DNA from: Bacteroidales bacterium | Lineage (GTDB): Bacteria; Bacteroidota; Bacteroidia; Bacteroidales; Bacteroidaceae | Direction: 5' to 3' | Assembly (NCBI GenBank): GCA_030523385.1 | Contig: JAUNIV010000082.1 | Location: 1-9,296, forward strand | DNA length: 9,296 nucleotides | Shown: positions 1 through 7,212 of the stretch, piece after piece | Layout of the letters: each line of letters begins with the position of its first letter | Position numbering within the stretch: the stretch's first letter is position 1 | Notes under the pieces: generated by a model | Database searches by the model: none | Told to the model about the DNA's origin: nothing | Seen by the model: the letters and a program-made list of their open reading frames with translations, nothing else | Program-made: the position numbers and the translations under genes

Positions 1-48
1 TTTATTTTTAATATTGGAATCAGAGAGCCAACTACTGATTCGCATTAA
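1..48 (+). CDS. possible 3' end of an upstream gene
   Basis: Reading from base 1 gives FIFNIGIREPTTDSH and then two tandem TAA stops (46-51), followed 8 bases later by the next ATG. The alternating hydrophobic pattern FIFNIGI resembles the final beta-strand of an outer-membrane barrel such as a TonB-dependent receptor. With only 15 codons visible this is a weak inference. If it is real, the original downstream partner would be expected to be a lipoprotein gene in the same operon, which fits the lipoprotein-like start of the next reading frame. Confidence 0.3.
   Translation, partial: FIFNIGIREPTTDSH
9..16 (+). promoter_or_regulatory. possible weak -7 box before the regulator
   Basis: TAATATTG matches the Bacteroidetes -7 consensus TAnnTTTG with one mismatch, 43 bases before the ATG. 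The -33 position would fall outside the window, so the call cannot be completed. If bases 1-48 are coding, this match may be chance and the regulator may be read from an upstream operon promoter. Confidence 0.2.
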
Positions 49-59
49 TAATTAAAGCA

Positions 60-2855
60 ATGAAAAAGAATCTTTTAGTATGGGGACTTGCGATGTCCCT
101 GAGTGCAGGAATGGCATTTACTTCTTGCAGCGACAGCGATGACGAACCCAATCAGGGATTATCACAGGCTACAGTCAAGTCTGCCTTGATGGACCGGAAA
201 GGACGATTGTGGATAGGGACACAGAATGGTTTGAACTATTATTCACAGCAAACACTGAAGACCTTTATCCACCAAAGCGAAGAGCCCTATTCCCTACCCG
301 ACAACTATATCAACCATATAGCGGAAGATTCATTGGAAAACATTTGGATAGCTACTTCCAAGGGAATGGTAATCTTCAACAATGACAGTGTCAACTTCCA
401 CCCTACGGGATGCCATAATATTTATTCGTCACTTTGCACGGAAGGTGGTATCTTATTTGGGAGCGATAACATCATATACCGCTACAATTACAAAAACCGA
501 CAGATGGACAGCATCCGCATCTGTCATAAAGCAGGTATAGACTCCACAGAATATCGCATACAAAAGATGCTCCTGATGGGAAAAGACAAAATACTGATAG
601 GAACCAAAGAAAAAGGAATCTTCCTGTACGACAGCCACACACAGCGGTTATCGCCATTCACCAAAGACATACATCACTTGCTCATCTCATTGTATGTGGC
701 ATCGAACAATCAGGTATATGCCTCCTTTTATGGTGACGGTATATACTGTTATGACCTGAATGGAGAAAGAATCAAATACTATACCTCGGACACTTCCGAA
801 CTGAACAACAATTATGTACTGGACATCATAGAACACAAAGGCAAACTATGGATTGCCACAGACGGAGGTGGAATCAACATACTTGATTTAGCCTCTGATG
901 AAATAGAAATAATATGCCATGTGGCGGGTGACAGTTTCTCTCTCCCGGTCAACTCTATTACCTTATTATATAAGGACAGAGACGGAAACCTATGGGCAGG
1001 CAGTGTACGGGGCGGGATTTTCAACATCAAAGAGACCTACATCCAAACCTATAAGGACGTAGCCCTAAACAACACCAATGGAACCAGCGACAAATCCATC
1101 ATTTCTCTCTATGAAGAAAAAGACGGCAAACTATGGATAGGCACAGACGGAGGCGGAATCAACCTATACGACCCGCATACCGACCTATTCACTCATTTCC
1201 CATCCACCTATGGAGACAAAGTAGCATCCATAGCCCGCATGTCAGACACTGAGCTGCTTGTTTCTCTTTATACCAAAGGCTTTTGGATTTTCAACAAAAA
1301 TACAGGCAAATACCGACCTTTCACGGTAGTGGATGAAGGAACAAACTACAAGGAATGTTTTTACGGCTATCTGCCATTAGCGCATCAGGTGGCCGACGAT
1401 AAAATCTATATCATCAGCTATCGTCCGTGGGTGTATCATCCTCGTGCAGGTACATTCTCTTTAATGCCGGCCAAAGGCCTGGCCAATACAGATGCCCTAC
1501 GCCTGGCCTACTCCAACGAGCGATTCTCATTATTAAAACGAAACAACCAGATATTCTATGTATCGCAAGAAACTGACAGCATCAACCTGTTATGCGAGTT
1601 GGACAAGAATGAAACCATAACCTCACTGGCTTGCGAAGGCAACATTATCTATATAGGAACAGACAGAGGACTGGGCTACTACGATATGGACCGGAATGAA
1701 ATCCAGCACATTCCTACCAAATGTTTCGAAAGTGTTTCTTTTCTTCTGTCTGACCAGAAAGGACGACTTTGGATTTCGGCACACAACAAACTGTTTTCTT
1801 ATCAAATCAAAGAACAGAAATTTACAATATGGAACAGTTCGGACGGATTTCTGCCTAACGAAATCCTGTTTGCCTACTACAAGCTGTCTAATCCGGACTT
1901 CATCTACCTTTGTGGTGCCGAGGGATTGGTAAAAATCCATACTGACATTCCACTGACAGAAACACAAATGCCCAAAATCAGCTTGTCTGACGTGCAATAT
2001 AATGGTATATCCTACCTGAAAAATGTAAAAGATCATACCATTACCATTCCCTGGAACTACAATTCGCTGGCTATCCACACCCGAATCCATAACGAAGATA
2101 TATTCCAAAAGAATCTGCTCCGATACACCATATCGGGTGTAGGCAAGCAGACATTCGAAACTTTTGAGTCCGAGTTATCCCTATCTTCCCTCTCACCGGG
2201 TATATATAAAATATGGGTATCATGCAGTGCCAAAGACGGTAGCTACACATCTCCTGTGCTTCTGATAAACATCCTTATCACCCCACCGTGGTACAAGAGC
2301 AATTGGTTTATCTTTCTGACAATCGTGTTGCTCGTGACACTGGTAACTAAGGTGGCGCAATGGCACTTGCGCAAACAAAAACAAGAGATGAGGGACGAAG
2401 TAGGCGACTTTGTCCAAACAGTTCTCTATAATGTTTTGGACAACAAGGAAGATGTACAGGCATCACCGGATGCCACAACTGTCCCTGCTGAAGTTACACC
2501 ACAGCCAAGTAAAGCCGACGAGGAATTTATCGAGAAACTGAACCGGGCCATCAACGAAAACCTGTCGAGCGATAAATTATCCATCAAATTCCTAACGGAG
2601 ACCTTGGCCATGAGCCGTGCTTCCCTATATAATAAGGTAAAGCAACTAACCGGAATGGGAGTAAACGAATACATCAACCGCCTGCGTATAGAGCGGTCAG
2701 TTTACCTATTGACACATACCAACTTGAGCATCAATGAAATTTCTTATGAAACAGGATTCACTTATCCGAGATATTTCAGTACATCATTCAAGCAGATAAA
2801 AGGAGTGACACCCTCACAATTCAAGGAAGAAAACAAGAAAAAGAATGCAGAATGA
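60..2855 (+). CDS. transmembrane propeller/Y_Y_Y/AraC-type regulator without kinase, with lipoprotein-like N-terminus
   Basis: This 931-residue protein is a likely signal-sensing transcription factor of the type that controls glycan-use genes in Bacteroidetes. From about residue 36 to 635 I count roughly 14 propeller repeats; the clearest have the form DGxLWIGTxxGGINLYD (for example near residues 263-276 and 356-371). A Y_Y_Y domain follows (about 638-742), then one membrane helix (about 748-768) ending in a basic stop (HLRKQKQ), a ~50-residue Pro/Thr/Ala-rich linker, and an AraC HTH (about 820-925, with two helix-turn-helix units and the ending GVTPSQFKEE). The histidine kinase, ATPase and receiver domains of classical hybrid two-component systems are absent, so signal transfer would have to be direct, as in SusR-like membrane regulators. 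The first ~32 residues form a lipoprotein signal (FTSC, Cys23) followed by SDSDDE, which is unlike the plain signal peptide expected here. The targets probably lie left of the window. Confidence 0.88.
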   Translation: MKKNLLVWGLAMSLSAGMAFTSCSDSDDEPNQGLSQATVKSALMDRKGRLWIGTQNGLNYYSQQTLKTFIHQSEEPYSLPDNYINHIAEDSLENIWIATSKGMVIFNNDSVNFHPTGCHNIYSSLCTEGGILFGSDNIIYRYNYKNRQMDSIRICHKAGIDSTEYRIQKMLLMGKDKILIGTKEKGIFLYDSHTQRLSPFTKDIHHLLISLYVASNNQVYASFYGDGIYCYDLNGERIKYYTSDTSELNNNYVLDIIEHKGKLWIATDGGGINILDLASDEIEIICHVAGDSFSLPVNSITLLYKDRDGNLWAGSVRGGIFNIKETYIQTYKDVALNNTNGTSDKSIISLYEEKDGKLWIGTDGGGINLYDPHTDLFTHFPSTYGDKVASIARMSDTELLVSLYTKGFWIFNKNTGKYRPFTVVDEGTNYKECFYGYLPLAHQVADDKIYIISYRPWVYHPRAGTFSLMPAKGLANTDALRLAYSNERFSLLKRNNQIFYVSQETDSINLLCELDKNETITSLACEGNIIYIGTDRGLGYYDMDRNEIQHIPTKCFESVSFLLSDQKGRLWISAHNKLFSYQIKEQKFTIWNSSDGFLPNEILFAYYKLSNPDFIYLCGAEGLVKIHTDIPLTETQMPKISLSDVQYNGISYLKNVKDHTITIPWNYNSLAIHTRIHNEDIFQKNLLRYTISGVGKQTFETFESELSLSSLSPGIYKIWVSCSAKDGSYTSPVLLINILITPPWYKSNWFIFLTIVLLVTLVTKVAQWHLRKQKQEMRDEVGDFVQTVLYNVLDNKEDVQASPDATTVPAEVTPQPSKADEEFIEKLNRAINENLSSDKLSIKFLTETLAMSRASLYNKVKQLTGMGVNEYINRLRIERSVYLLTHTNLSINEISYETGFTYPRYFSTSFKQIKGVTPSQFKEENKKKNAE

Positions 2856-2862
2856 AATAAAT

Positions 2863-2903
2863 CTTATCGGGATTCACTCTGTTTTAAAATGAATCCCGAT
2901 AAG
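2863..2903. terminator. convergent hairpin between regulator and nadC
   Basis: A perfect 14-bp inverted repeat (arms 2863-2876 and 2890-2903) with a 13-base loop lies between the stop of the regulator (+) and the stop of nadC (-). Neither side carries a long T-tract, but the loop and the minus-strand flank are AT-rich. Its position between two converging genes suggests a bidirectional terminator or mRNA-end stabiliser. Confidence 0.65.
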
Positions 2904-2910
2904 CAATTAC

Positions 2911-3762
2911 TCAGCAAGCCTTAAAGCTCATATCCAGTCCCTTCACAGAATGCGTAAGAGCACCGAAGGAAATGAAATCAACGCCTGCCTGTGCATACGG
3001 CAACATTGTATCGTAAGTGATACCACCCGACGACTCTGTCTCACAGCGTCCGCCCACAATCTCTACTGCACGACGGGTATCTTCGGGAGTGAAGTTATCA
3101 AACATGATACGATCCACACCTTCGGCCAATGCCTGGTTCAGTTCATCGAAGTTGCGCACCTCCAACTCTATCTTCAGGTTCTTGCCTTTCGCCTTACAGT
3201 ATTCCTTGGCACGAGACACTGCATTGTGAATGCCTCCGGCAAAGTCCACATGGTTGTCTTTCAACAGAATCATATCGAACAAGCCGATGCGGTGGTTGCA
3301 TCCGCCACCTATCTTCACGGCCATCTTCTCCATGATGCGCATGCCCGGAGTGGTCTTGCGGGTATCCAGTACACGGGTCTTTGTGCCTTCCAGTTTCTTC
3401 ACATACTTGTTGGTCATTGTGGCAATGCCGCTCATACGCTGCATGATGTTCAGCATCAAGCGTTCTGTCTGCAAAAGAGACTGCACCTTGCCTTCCACCA
3501 CCATAGCTACATCACCCGGCTTCACGTGCGCCCCGTCTTGAATGAACACTTCTACCTTCATCTCGGGGTCGAAACGACGGAACACCTCCTTGGCTACTTC
3601 TATGCCTGCCAAAATTCCTTCTTCCTTGATGAGCAACTTAGATTTTCCCATTGCGTCTGCGGGGATACACGACAGCGTAGTGTGGTCGCCATCACCTATA
3701 TCTTCAGCAAAAGCCAGATCTATCAACCTGTCTATTAAGTCTTTTACCACTAATTCGTCCAT
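2911..3762 (-). CDS. nadC: nicotinate-nucleotide pyrophosphorylase (quinolinate phosphoribosyltransferase)
   Basis: The enzyme converts quinolinate and PRPP to nicotinate mononucleotide, CO2 and pyrophosphate, the step at which de novo NAD synthesis joins the salvage route; it is cytoplasmic. At 283 residues it has the usual NadC length. Visible family motifs are EDIGDGDHTT (20-29), the ER pair at 100-101, DTRKTTPGMR (133-142), the run starting GGGCNHRIGLFDM (152-164) and ending LLKDNH (166-171), E201, D222, SSGGI (244-248) and GALTHS (267-272). These cover the phosphate- and carboxylate-binding arginines, lysines and histidines of the active site. nadA and nadB are not adjacent. The gene is divergent from rlmH and has its own strong promoter. 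The ATG at 3762 is the start that fits the normal N-terminus and lies about 30 bases after the -7 box. Confidence 0.97.
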   Translation of the reverse strand: MDELVVKDLIDRLIDLAFAEDIGDGDHTTLSCIPADAMGKSKLLIKEEGILAGIEVAKEVFRRFDPEMKVEVFIQDGAHVKPGDVAMVVEGKVQSLLQTERLMLNIMQRMSGIATMTNKYVKKLEGTKTRVLDTRKTTPGMRIMEKMAVKIGGGCNHRIGLFDMILLKDNHVDFAGGIHNAVSRAKEYCKAKGKNLKIELEVRNFDELNQALAEGVDRIMFDNFTPEDTRRAVEIVGGRCETESSGGITYDTMLPYAQAGVDFISFGALTHSVKGLDMSFKAC

Positions 3763-3792
3763 AGTTCATTGTTTTTTAAAAGAATTGATAGG

Positions 3793-3823
3793 CAAAGGTA
3801 TGGATTTTCCGTATTTTTGCAAA
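3793..3823 (-). promoter_or_regulatory. nadC promoter (Bacteroidetes sigma type)
   Basis: On the minus strand, TTTG (3823-3820), exactly 19 bases, then TACCTTTG (3800-3793) give a complete match to the Bacteroidetes -33/-7 consensus TTTG-N19-TAnnTTTG. The -7 box ends 30 bases before the nadC ATG. This is the best promoter in the window. Confidence 0.85.
3812..3819 (+). promoter_or_regulatory. rlmH promoter, -7 box
   Basis: TATTTTTG is a perfect TAnnTTTG match on the plus strand, 25 bases before the rlmH ATG. No TTTG lies at the ideal 19-21-base spacing; only ATTG (3784-3787) is nearby, 24 bases off. The box lies within the spacer of the oppositely oriented nadC promoter, so RNA polymerase is unlikely to occupy both at once. 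Confidence 0.6.
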
Positions 3824-3844
3824 CTGTAAACCCGAAAAGAACGT

Positions 3845-4318
3845 ATGAAATTTACCTTATTAGTAGTAGGACGCACCGTAGAAAAGCATTACGTGACGGC
3901 CATCAATGATTATGTGGAACGCACCAAGCATTTCATTTCTTTCGACATGGAAGTGATTCCCGAACTGAAGAATACCAAAAGCCTGAGCATGGAGCAACAG
4001 AAAGAGAAGGAAGGGGAACTGATTCTGAAAGCACTTCAGCCGGGCGATGTGGTGGTATTATTAGATGAGCATGGCAAGGAATTCCGCTCCATAGAATTTG
4101 CCAACTGGGTGGAACGTAAGATGCACACGGTCAATAAAAGATTGGTATTCATTATAGGAGGCCCTTACGGATTCGCCCCGAAAGTATATGAAGCGGCACA
4201 GGAAAAGATTTCACTCTCTAAGATGACTTTCTCACACCAGATGATACGCCTCATCTTTGTAGAACAGCTTTACAGGGCTATGACCATACTGAACAACGGG
4301 CCTTATCATCACGAATAG
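3845..4318 (+). CDS. rlmH: 23S rRNA (pseudouridine-1915-N3)-methyltransferase RlmH
   Basis: RlmH is a small SPOUT-class methyltransferase that uses S-adenosylmethionine to methylate pseudouridine 1915 in helix 69 of 23S rRNA on the assembled 70S ribosome. The 157-residue length equals that of the usual family member. Diagnostic segments are MKFTLLVVGR at the start, LLDEHGKEFRS (72-82), the SAM-binding knot segment FIIGGPYGF (102-110), LSKMTFSHQMIRLIFVEQLYR (about 124-144) and the family-typical ending NNGPYHHE (150-157). The gene is monocistronic here: it is divergent from nadC and convergent with the exonuclease-family gene, with a hairpin after its stop. There is nothing unusual in the protein. 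Confidence 0.97.
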   Translation: MKFTLLVVGRTVEKHYVTAINDYVERTKHFISFDMEVIPELKNTKSLSMEQQKEKEGELILKALQPGDVVVLLDEHGKEFRSIEFANWVERKMHTVNKRLVFIIGGPYGFAPKVYEAAQEKISLSKMTFSHQMIRLIFVEQLYRAMTILNNGPYHHE

Positions 4319-4332
4319 AGAGATATTAATAA

Positions 4333-4354
4333 GGGCGGATTCGTACGTCCGCCC
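4333..4354. terminator. possible hairpin terminator between rlmH and the EEP-family gene
   Basis: A 7-bp GC-rich stem (GGGCGGA at 4333-4339, TCCGCCC at 4348-4354) with an 8-base loop lies 14 bases after the rlmH stop and 6 bases after the EEP gene stop. The minus-strand flank (TTATTAATAT) is T-rich, so it probably serves the minus-strand transcript better than rlmH. Confidence 0.5.
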
Positions 4355-4360
4355 CATATA

Positions 4361-5377
4361 TCAACGGACAGTCATTTCCAAATCCACACAAACCGGCAAA
4401 TGGTCGCTGAAACCACCCGAATACTTCTTGCCCCAATAAGTGCGTGAAGGAACATCACCACCATATTTCTCGTCTTCTTCCAACAGGAACGGATAACGCA
4501 GAATACGGGCCTTGTCATACGAAGTGCGCAAACCGGGATGTCCTTGCAACAGGAAACCCGAAACAATCAGTTGGTCCAGCACGCCCCATTCACCGCGATA
4601 ACGGTAGGTTCCATCCTCACGTCCATCCATCAGATTGTAGAGGACACGAGGCTGTACGTCGTCTTTCGGAGCTACGGCACCCAACACTTCTGCAATGGAT
4701 TTATTCGTAGGATAGTCATTGAAGTCTCCCACAATGACCACATTCGGACATTGACGCACAGCCATGACCGAATCGGCCGCATGCTTCAATATCTGAGCCG
4801 TAAACAAACGATAGGGTTCGCTCTGCTCTTCACCTCCCGCACGCGAAGGCATGTGACATACAAACACATCCAATGTATCGCCGGACTGCACAAGTCCCGC
4901 CACATGAAGGATGTCTCGCGTAGGACGTCGGTCTATTTCTTTATAAGGAATAGATATGCTCTGAGTATCCAACACCTTGAAGCTGCCACGCTGATAGAGC
5001 AAAGCCACGTCTATGCCTCGTTCGTCGGGCGAATCGGTCATCACATAGTTATAGCCCGCATCGCGCAGCGGCGAATGTTCTGTCAAGTCTTTCAGGCAGT
5101 GGTCGTTTTCCACCTCACACAATCCCACCAGATCGGGTACACGTTCTTCATGAGCAGTGGCCAGTATCACCTTGGCTATTTTGGCCAGTTTGTCCTGGTA
5201 TCTCGCACGAGTCCATGCTTTGGGCGCATCGGGCAGAAACTCATAGTCATTCTTCAGCGAATCGTGTTCGCAGTCAAACAGGTTCTCCACATTGTAGAAC
5301 ATCAGCCTGAGAGGCTCTTGAGCCTGTGCCACCCCCAGCAGGCAGCACAAGCAAAGGGAAAAGATAATTCTTTTCAT
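4361..5377 (-). CDS. exported endonuclease/exonuclease/phosphatase-family protein
   Basis: This 338-residue protein belongs to the metal-dependent endonuclease/exonuclease/phosphatase (EEP, DNase I-like) fold. A signal peptide is clear (MKRII, hydrophobic LCLCCLLGVA, probable cut AQA|QEP after residue 19), so it acts in the periplasm or outside. The catalytic set is complete: N29 (YNVENLF), E88 (LCEVEN), D123, H175 (VCHMPSRAGGE), D218 and N220 (VGDFNDYP), D268 (VLDQLIVS) and the D325-H326 pair (GFSDHLPV). The fold is shared by nucleases, phosphodiesterases and phosphatases, and the sequence does not settle the substrate; an extracellular nuclease or phosphodiesterase role is an inference. It begins 9 bases after the pepD stop and is almost certainly co-transcribed with it. 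No separate promoter is visible. Confidence 0.93.
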   Translation of the reverse strand: MKRIIFSLCLCCLLGVAQAQEPLRLMFYNVENLFDCEHDSLKNDYEFLPDAPKAWTRARYQDKLAKIAKVILATAHEERVPDLVGLCEVENDHCLKDLTEHSPLRDAGYNYVMTDSPDERGIDVALLYQRGSFKVLDTQSISIPYKEIDRRPTRDILHVAGLVQSGDTLDVFVCHMPSRAGGEEQSEPYRLFTAQILKHAADSVMAVRQCPNVVIVGDFNDYPTNKSIAEVLGAVAPKDDVQPRVLYNLMDGREDGTYRYRGEWGVLDQLIVSGFLLQGHPGLRTSYDKARILRYPFLLEEDEKYGGDVPSRTYWGKKYSGGFSDHLPVCVDLEMTVR

Positions 5378-5386
5378 GGCGCAATC

Positions 5387-6844
5387 TTATTTAGCAGGAA
5401 TGTTTACCAACACATCCAGCAGATGACGCCAGAATTTATCTACCGTAGGGATAAGCATACGCTCGTCCGGAGAGTGTACGCCGCGCAAGGTAGGTCCGAA
5501 AGAAACCATATCCAGCGAAGGATATTTCTCTAAAAACAGTCCGCACTCCAAACCTGCATGAATGGCTTTCACCTTCGGCTCCGTACCGAACAGCCTGCGA
5601 TAACTCTCTACGGCTACTTTCAGTATAGGCGAAGCCGGATTGGGTTTCCAGCCCGGATAGCCGTCGCCCGTAGTGACGGTGGCTCCTCCCAAAAGGAAAG
5701 CCGAAGCAACCATCTCAGACATATCTTTGCGAGAAGAAAGGATAGAGCTGCGCTGGCTGGTCACAATCTTTACCTTATGGTCCTCTGTCTGCTTGATGGA
5801 AGCCAAGTTGGAAGAAGTTTCCACCAATCCGGGGATGTCCTGGCTCATGGCATATACTCCATTATGGACTGCATAAACGGATCTGAGCAAGTTTTTAGTA
5901 ACCAAAGGATCTATGGCTTCAGCGCAAGGAAGTTCGGAAGAAAGTTCGGTGCGCAAGTTGGGTTCGGTTACGGCATATTCGTTTTCCAGTTCGGCTGTAT
6001 AGACATTCAAGTCCACCCGAACGGCCTCCTTATCCTTCATGGGCACGGCACAAAGGGCGCATGCCTCGCGAGGAATGGCATTATGCAGGTTTCCGCCATC
6101 TATTTCACACAGCAGAAGATCGTATTTGGCAGCGAGTTGCACCAAGAAACGATCCAGCAACTTGTTGGCATTGGCCCTACCCTTATTTATATCGTCGCCG
6201 GAGTGTCCGCCTGTCAGTCCTTTCACTGCTACACGGAAATAGAAATAATCCTGCGGAGCCGGCACGGGAGTGTAAGCAAATTCGGCATACGTACCTGCAC
6301 CGCCTGCACAACCGATGAAGAGTTCTCCCTCATCCTCCGAATCGAGATTAATCAGAATGTCTCCGCTCAAGAAACCTTCTTTCAATGCAAAAGCCCCGGT
6401 AAGTCCGGTTTCTTCATCCACAGTGAACAGACATTCCAGCGGACCGTGTTCAATGTCATCGGCAGCCAGAATGGCCAGTTCTGTAGCCACACCTATACCA
6501 TTGTCGGCACCCAGTGTAGTTCCTTTTGCCTTCAGCCATTCACCGTCTATCACCGTCTCTATAGGGTCGGTCAGGAAATCATGTTGCACATCACTGTTCT
6601 TCTCGCACACCATATCTATATGCGATTGCAATACGACGGTCTTCAGTCCTTCCTTACCCGGAGTGGCCGGTTTCCTTATCAACACATTGCCGGCCTCATC
6701 GGTCAGCGTCTCCAACCCATGTTTCTCACCAAACGCTTTCAGGTAAGCAATGATCTTCTCTTCCCTTTTCGAGGGGCGCGGCACACGGCATATCTCTTCA
6801 AAATAATGAAAGACCGATGCCGGTTTCAATTCCATTTTATCCAT
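5387..6844 (-). CDS. pepD: aminoacyl-histidine dipeptidase (peptidase D, M20 family)
   Basis: PepD is a cytoplasmic di-zinc dipeptidase that cleaves Xaa-His dipeptides such as carnosine and others with broad specificity. The 485-residue length matches the family. Metal and catalytic residues are all present: H75 and D77 (QSHIDMVCE), D114 (LGADNGIGVA), the E144-E145 pair (VDEETGLTG), D168 (INLDSEDEGE) and H429 (HAGLECG). The lid/dimerisation domain between them begins near GGHSGDDINKG, with the conserved His. There is no signal peptide. A second ATG three codons in (MELKP) is an alternative start; I keep the first because it leaves a normal leader. It is the first gene of a likely two-gene transcript with the exported EEP-family protein. 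Confidence 0.96.
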   Translation of the reverse strand: MDKMELKPASVFHYFEEICRVPRPSKREEKIIAYLKAFGEKHGLETLTDEAGNVLIRKPATPGKEGLKTVVLQSHIDMVCEKNSDVQHDFLTDPIETVIDGEWLKAKGTTLGADNGIGVATELAILAADDIEHGPLECLFTVDEETGLTGAFALKEGFLSGDILINLDSEDEGELFIGCAGGAGTYAEFAYTPVPAPQDYFYFRVAVKGLTGGHSGDDINKGRANANKLLDRFLVQLAAKYDLLLCEIDGGNLHNAIPREACALCAVPMKDKEAVRVDLNVYTAELENEYAVTEPNLRTELSSELPCAEAIDPLVTKNLLRSVYAVHNGVYAMSQDIPGLVETSSNLASIKQTEDHKVKIVTSQRSSILSSRKDMSEMVASAFLLGGATVTTGDGYPGWKPNPASPILKVAVESYRRLFGTEPKVKAIHAGLECGLFLEKYPSLDMVSFGPTLRGVHSPDERMLIPTVDKFWRHLLDVLVNIPAK

Positions 6845-6884
6845 AATTCCTTTTATTATTAATGCTATTCATAGTCCTGTTTCG

Positions 6885-6893
6885 CAAAAAATA
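6885..6893 (-). promoter_or_regulatory. candidate pepD promoter, -7 box
   Basis: On the minus strand TATTTTTTG resembles TAnnTTTG with one extra base in the spacer, 40 bases before the pepD ATG. No TTTG is found at the -33 position (GTTC instead), so the call is tentative. It is the only reasonable match in the 151-base divergent gap. Confidence 0.4.
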
Positions 6894-6968
6894 GTTAAAT
6901 AACCCCGTTTCGTGAACCACTTCCTTTTTTTTAATGAAAAAAGAGAAAGCTAAATCACTGCAAAAGTC

Positions 6969-6976
6969 TATCTTTG
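6969..6976 (+). promoter_or_regulatory. promoter -7 box for the small membrane gene and skp-like gene
   Basis: TATCTTTG is a perfect TAnnTTTG match and ends 19 bases before the ATG at 6996, which is what a short leader needs. The -33 region has no TTTG. No clear promoter lies between the small gene and the Skp-like gene, so this box probably drives both. Confidence 0.6.
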
Positions 6977-6995
6977 CTCCGCAAAAATAATAGAA

Positions 6996-7186
6996 ATGCT
7001 CGACACTATCTTTATAACTGTGTTAATTGTTGCTATATGCGTGGCATTATTATGTATAGGAATCTTCATAAAGCGCTCCGCAAGCAGGGAGTGGGATGCA
7101 TACAGTCGCAAGACCGCGAAGCCCGACGCCCCAACAAGCGAGCCATAGCTGAAGTGGAAAAGCCGAAGAAGAGAGTAAATAATTAA
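6996..7186 (+). pseudogene. small single-pass membrane protein, apparently frameshifted
   Basis: An ATG at 6996 with a good -7 box upstream opens a frame that encodes one hydrophobic helix (MLDTIFITVLIVAICVALL, then CIGIFIK) and stops at 7148 after 50 codons with a low-quality tail. In the -1 frame, from about 7070 to the TAA at 7184-7186, the DNA encodes KALRKQGVGCIQSQDREARR and a basic tail. From memory, small Bacteroidales membrane proteins of 60-70 residues have such a helix followed by a KALRKxGIxCxQSQDxEAR-type end in one frame. The two halves therefore look like one gene broken near 7067-7076, for example by loss of one base (a G after ATAAAG would join IFIK to ALRKQG). The intact protein would be about 63 residues or more. 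Function is unknown. The frame-0 product alone could still be made. A programmed -1 shift is less likely. Confidence 0.6.
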
Positions 7187-7212
7187 TAAAAAATAGATAC
7201 GTGAAAAAGATT

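Noticed and set aside
2950..3738. A 262-codon open frame antisense to nadC
   Set aside because: nadC is certain; the opposite frame is His- and Cys-rich with no fold signature.
4538..5533. A 331-codon open frame antisense to the EEP-family gene and the end of pepD
   Set aside because: It crosses two well-supported genes, has no family motif and no promoter at its start; it is a mirror of codon bias.
5558..6862. A 434-codon open frame antisense to pepD
   Set aside because: pepD has every catalytic residue and a full-length match to its family. The antisense frame shows no recognisable motif and is rich in His, Arg, Ser and Cys, as expected from reading a GC-rich gene backwards.
6879..6912. 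Direct repeat GTTTCG (6879-6884 and 6907-6912) as an operator
   Set aside because: Six bases repeated at 28-base spacing is too weak without a known binding protein.
6924..6943. T8/A6 hairpin (CTTTTTT...AAAAAAG) between pepD and the small membrane gene, as a terminator or phase-variable tract
   Set aside because: It lies between two divergent starts, has no GC in the stem core, and an 8-base T run is common in AT-rich intergenic DNA.
7201..7212. GTG start for the Skp-like gene
   Set aside because: The ATG at 7213 gives a normal lipoprotein-type signal, and nothing favours the extra four residues.
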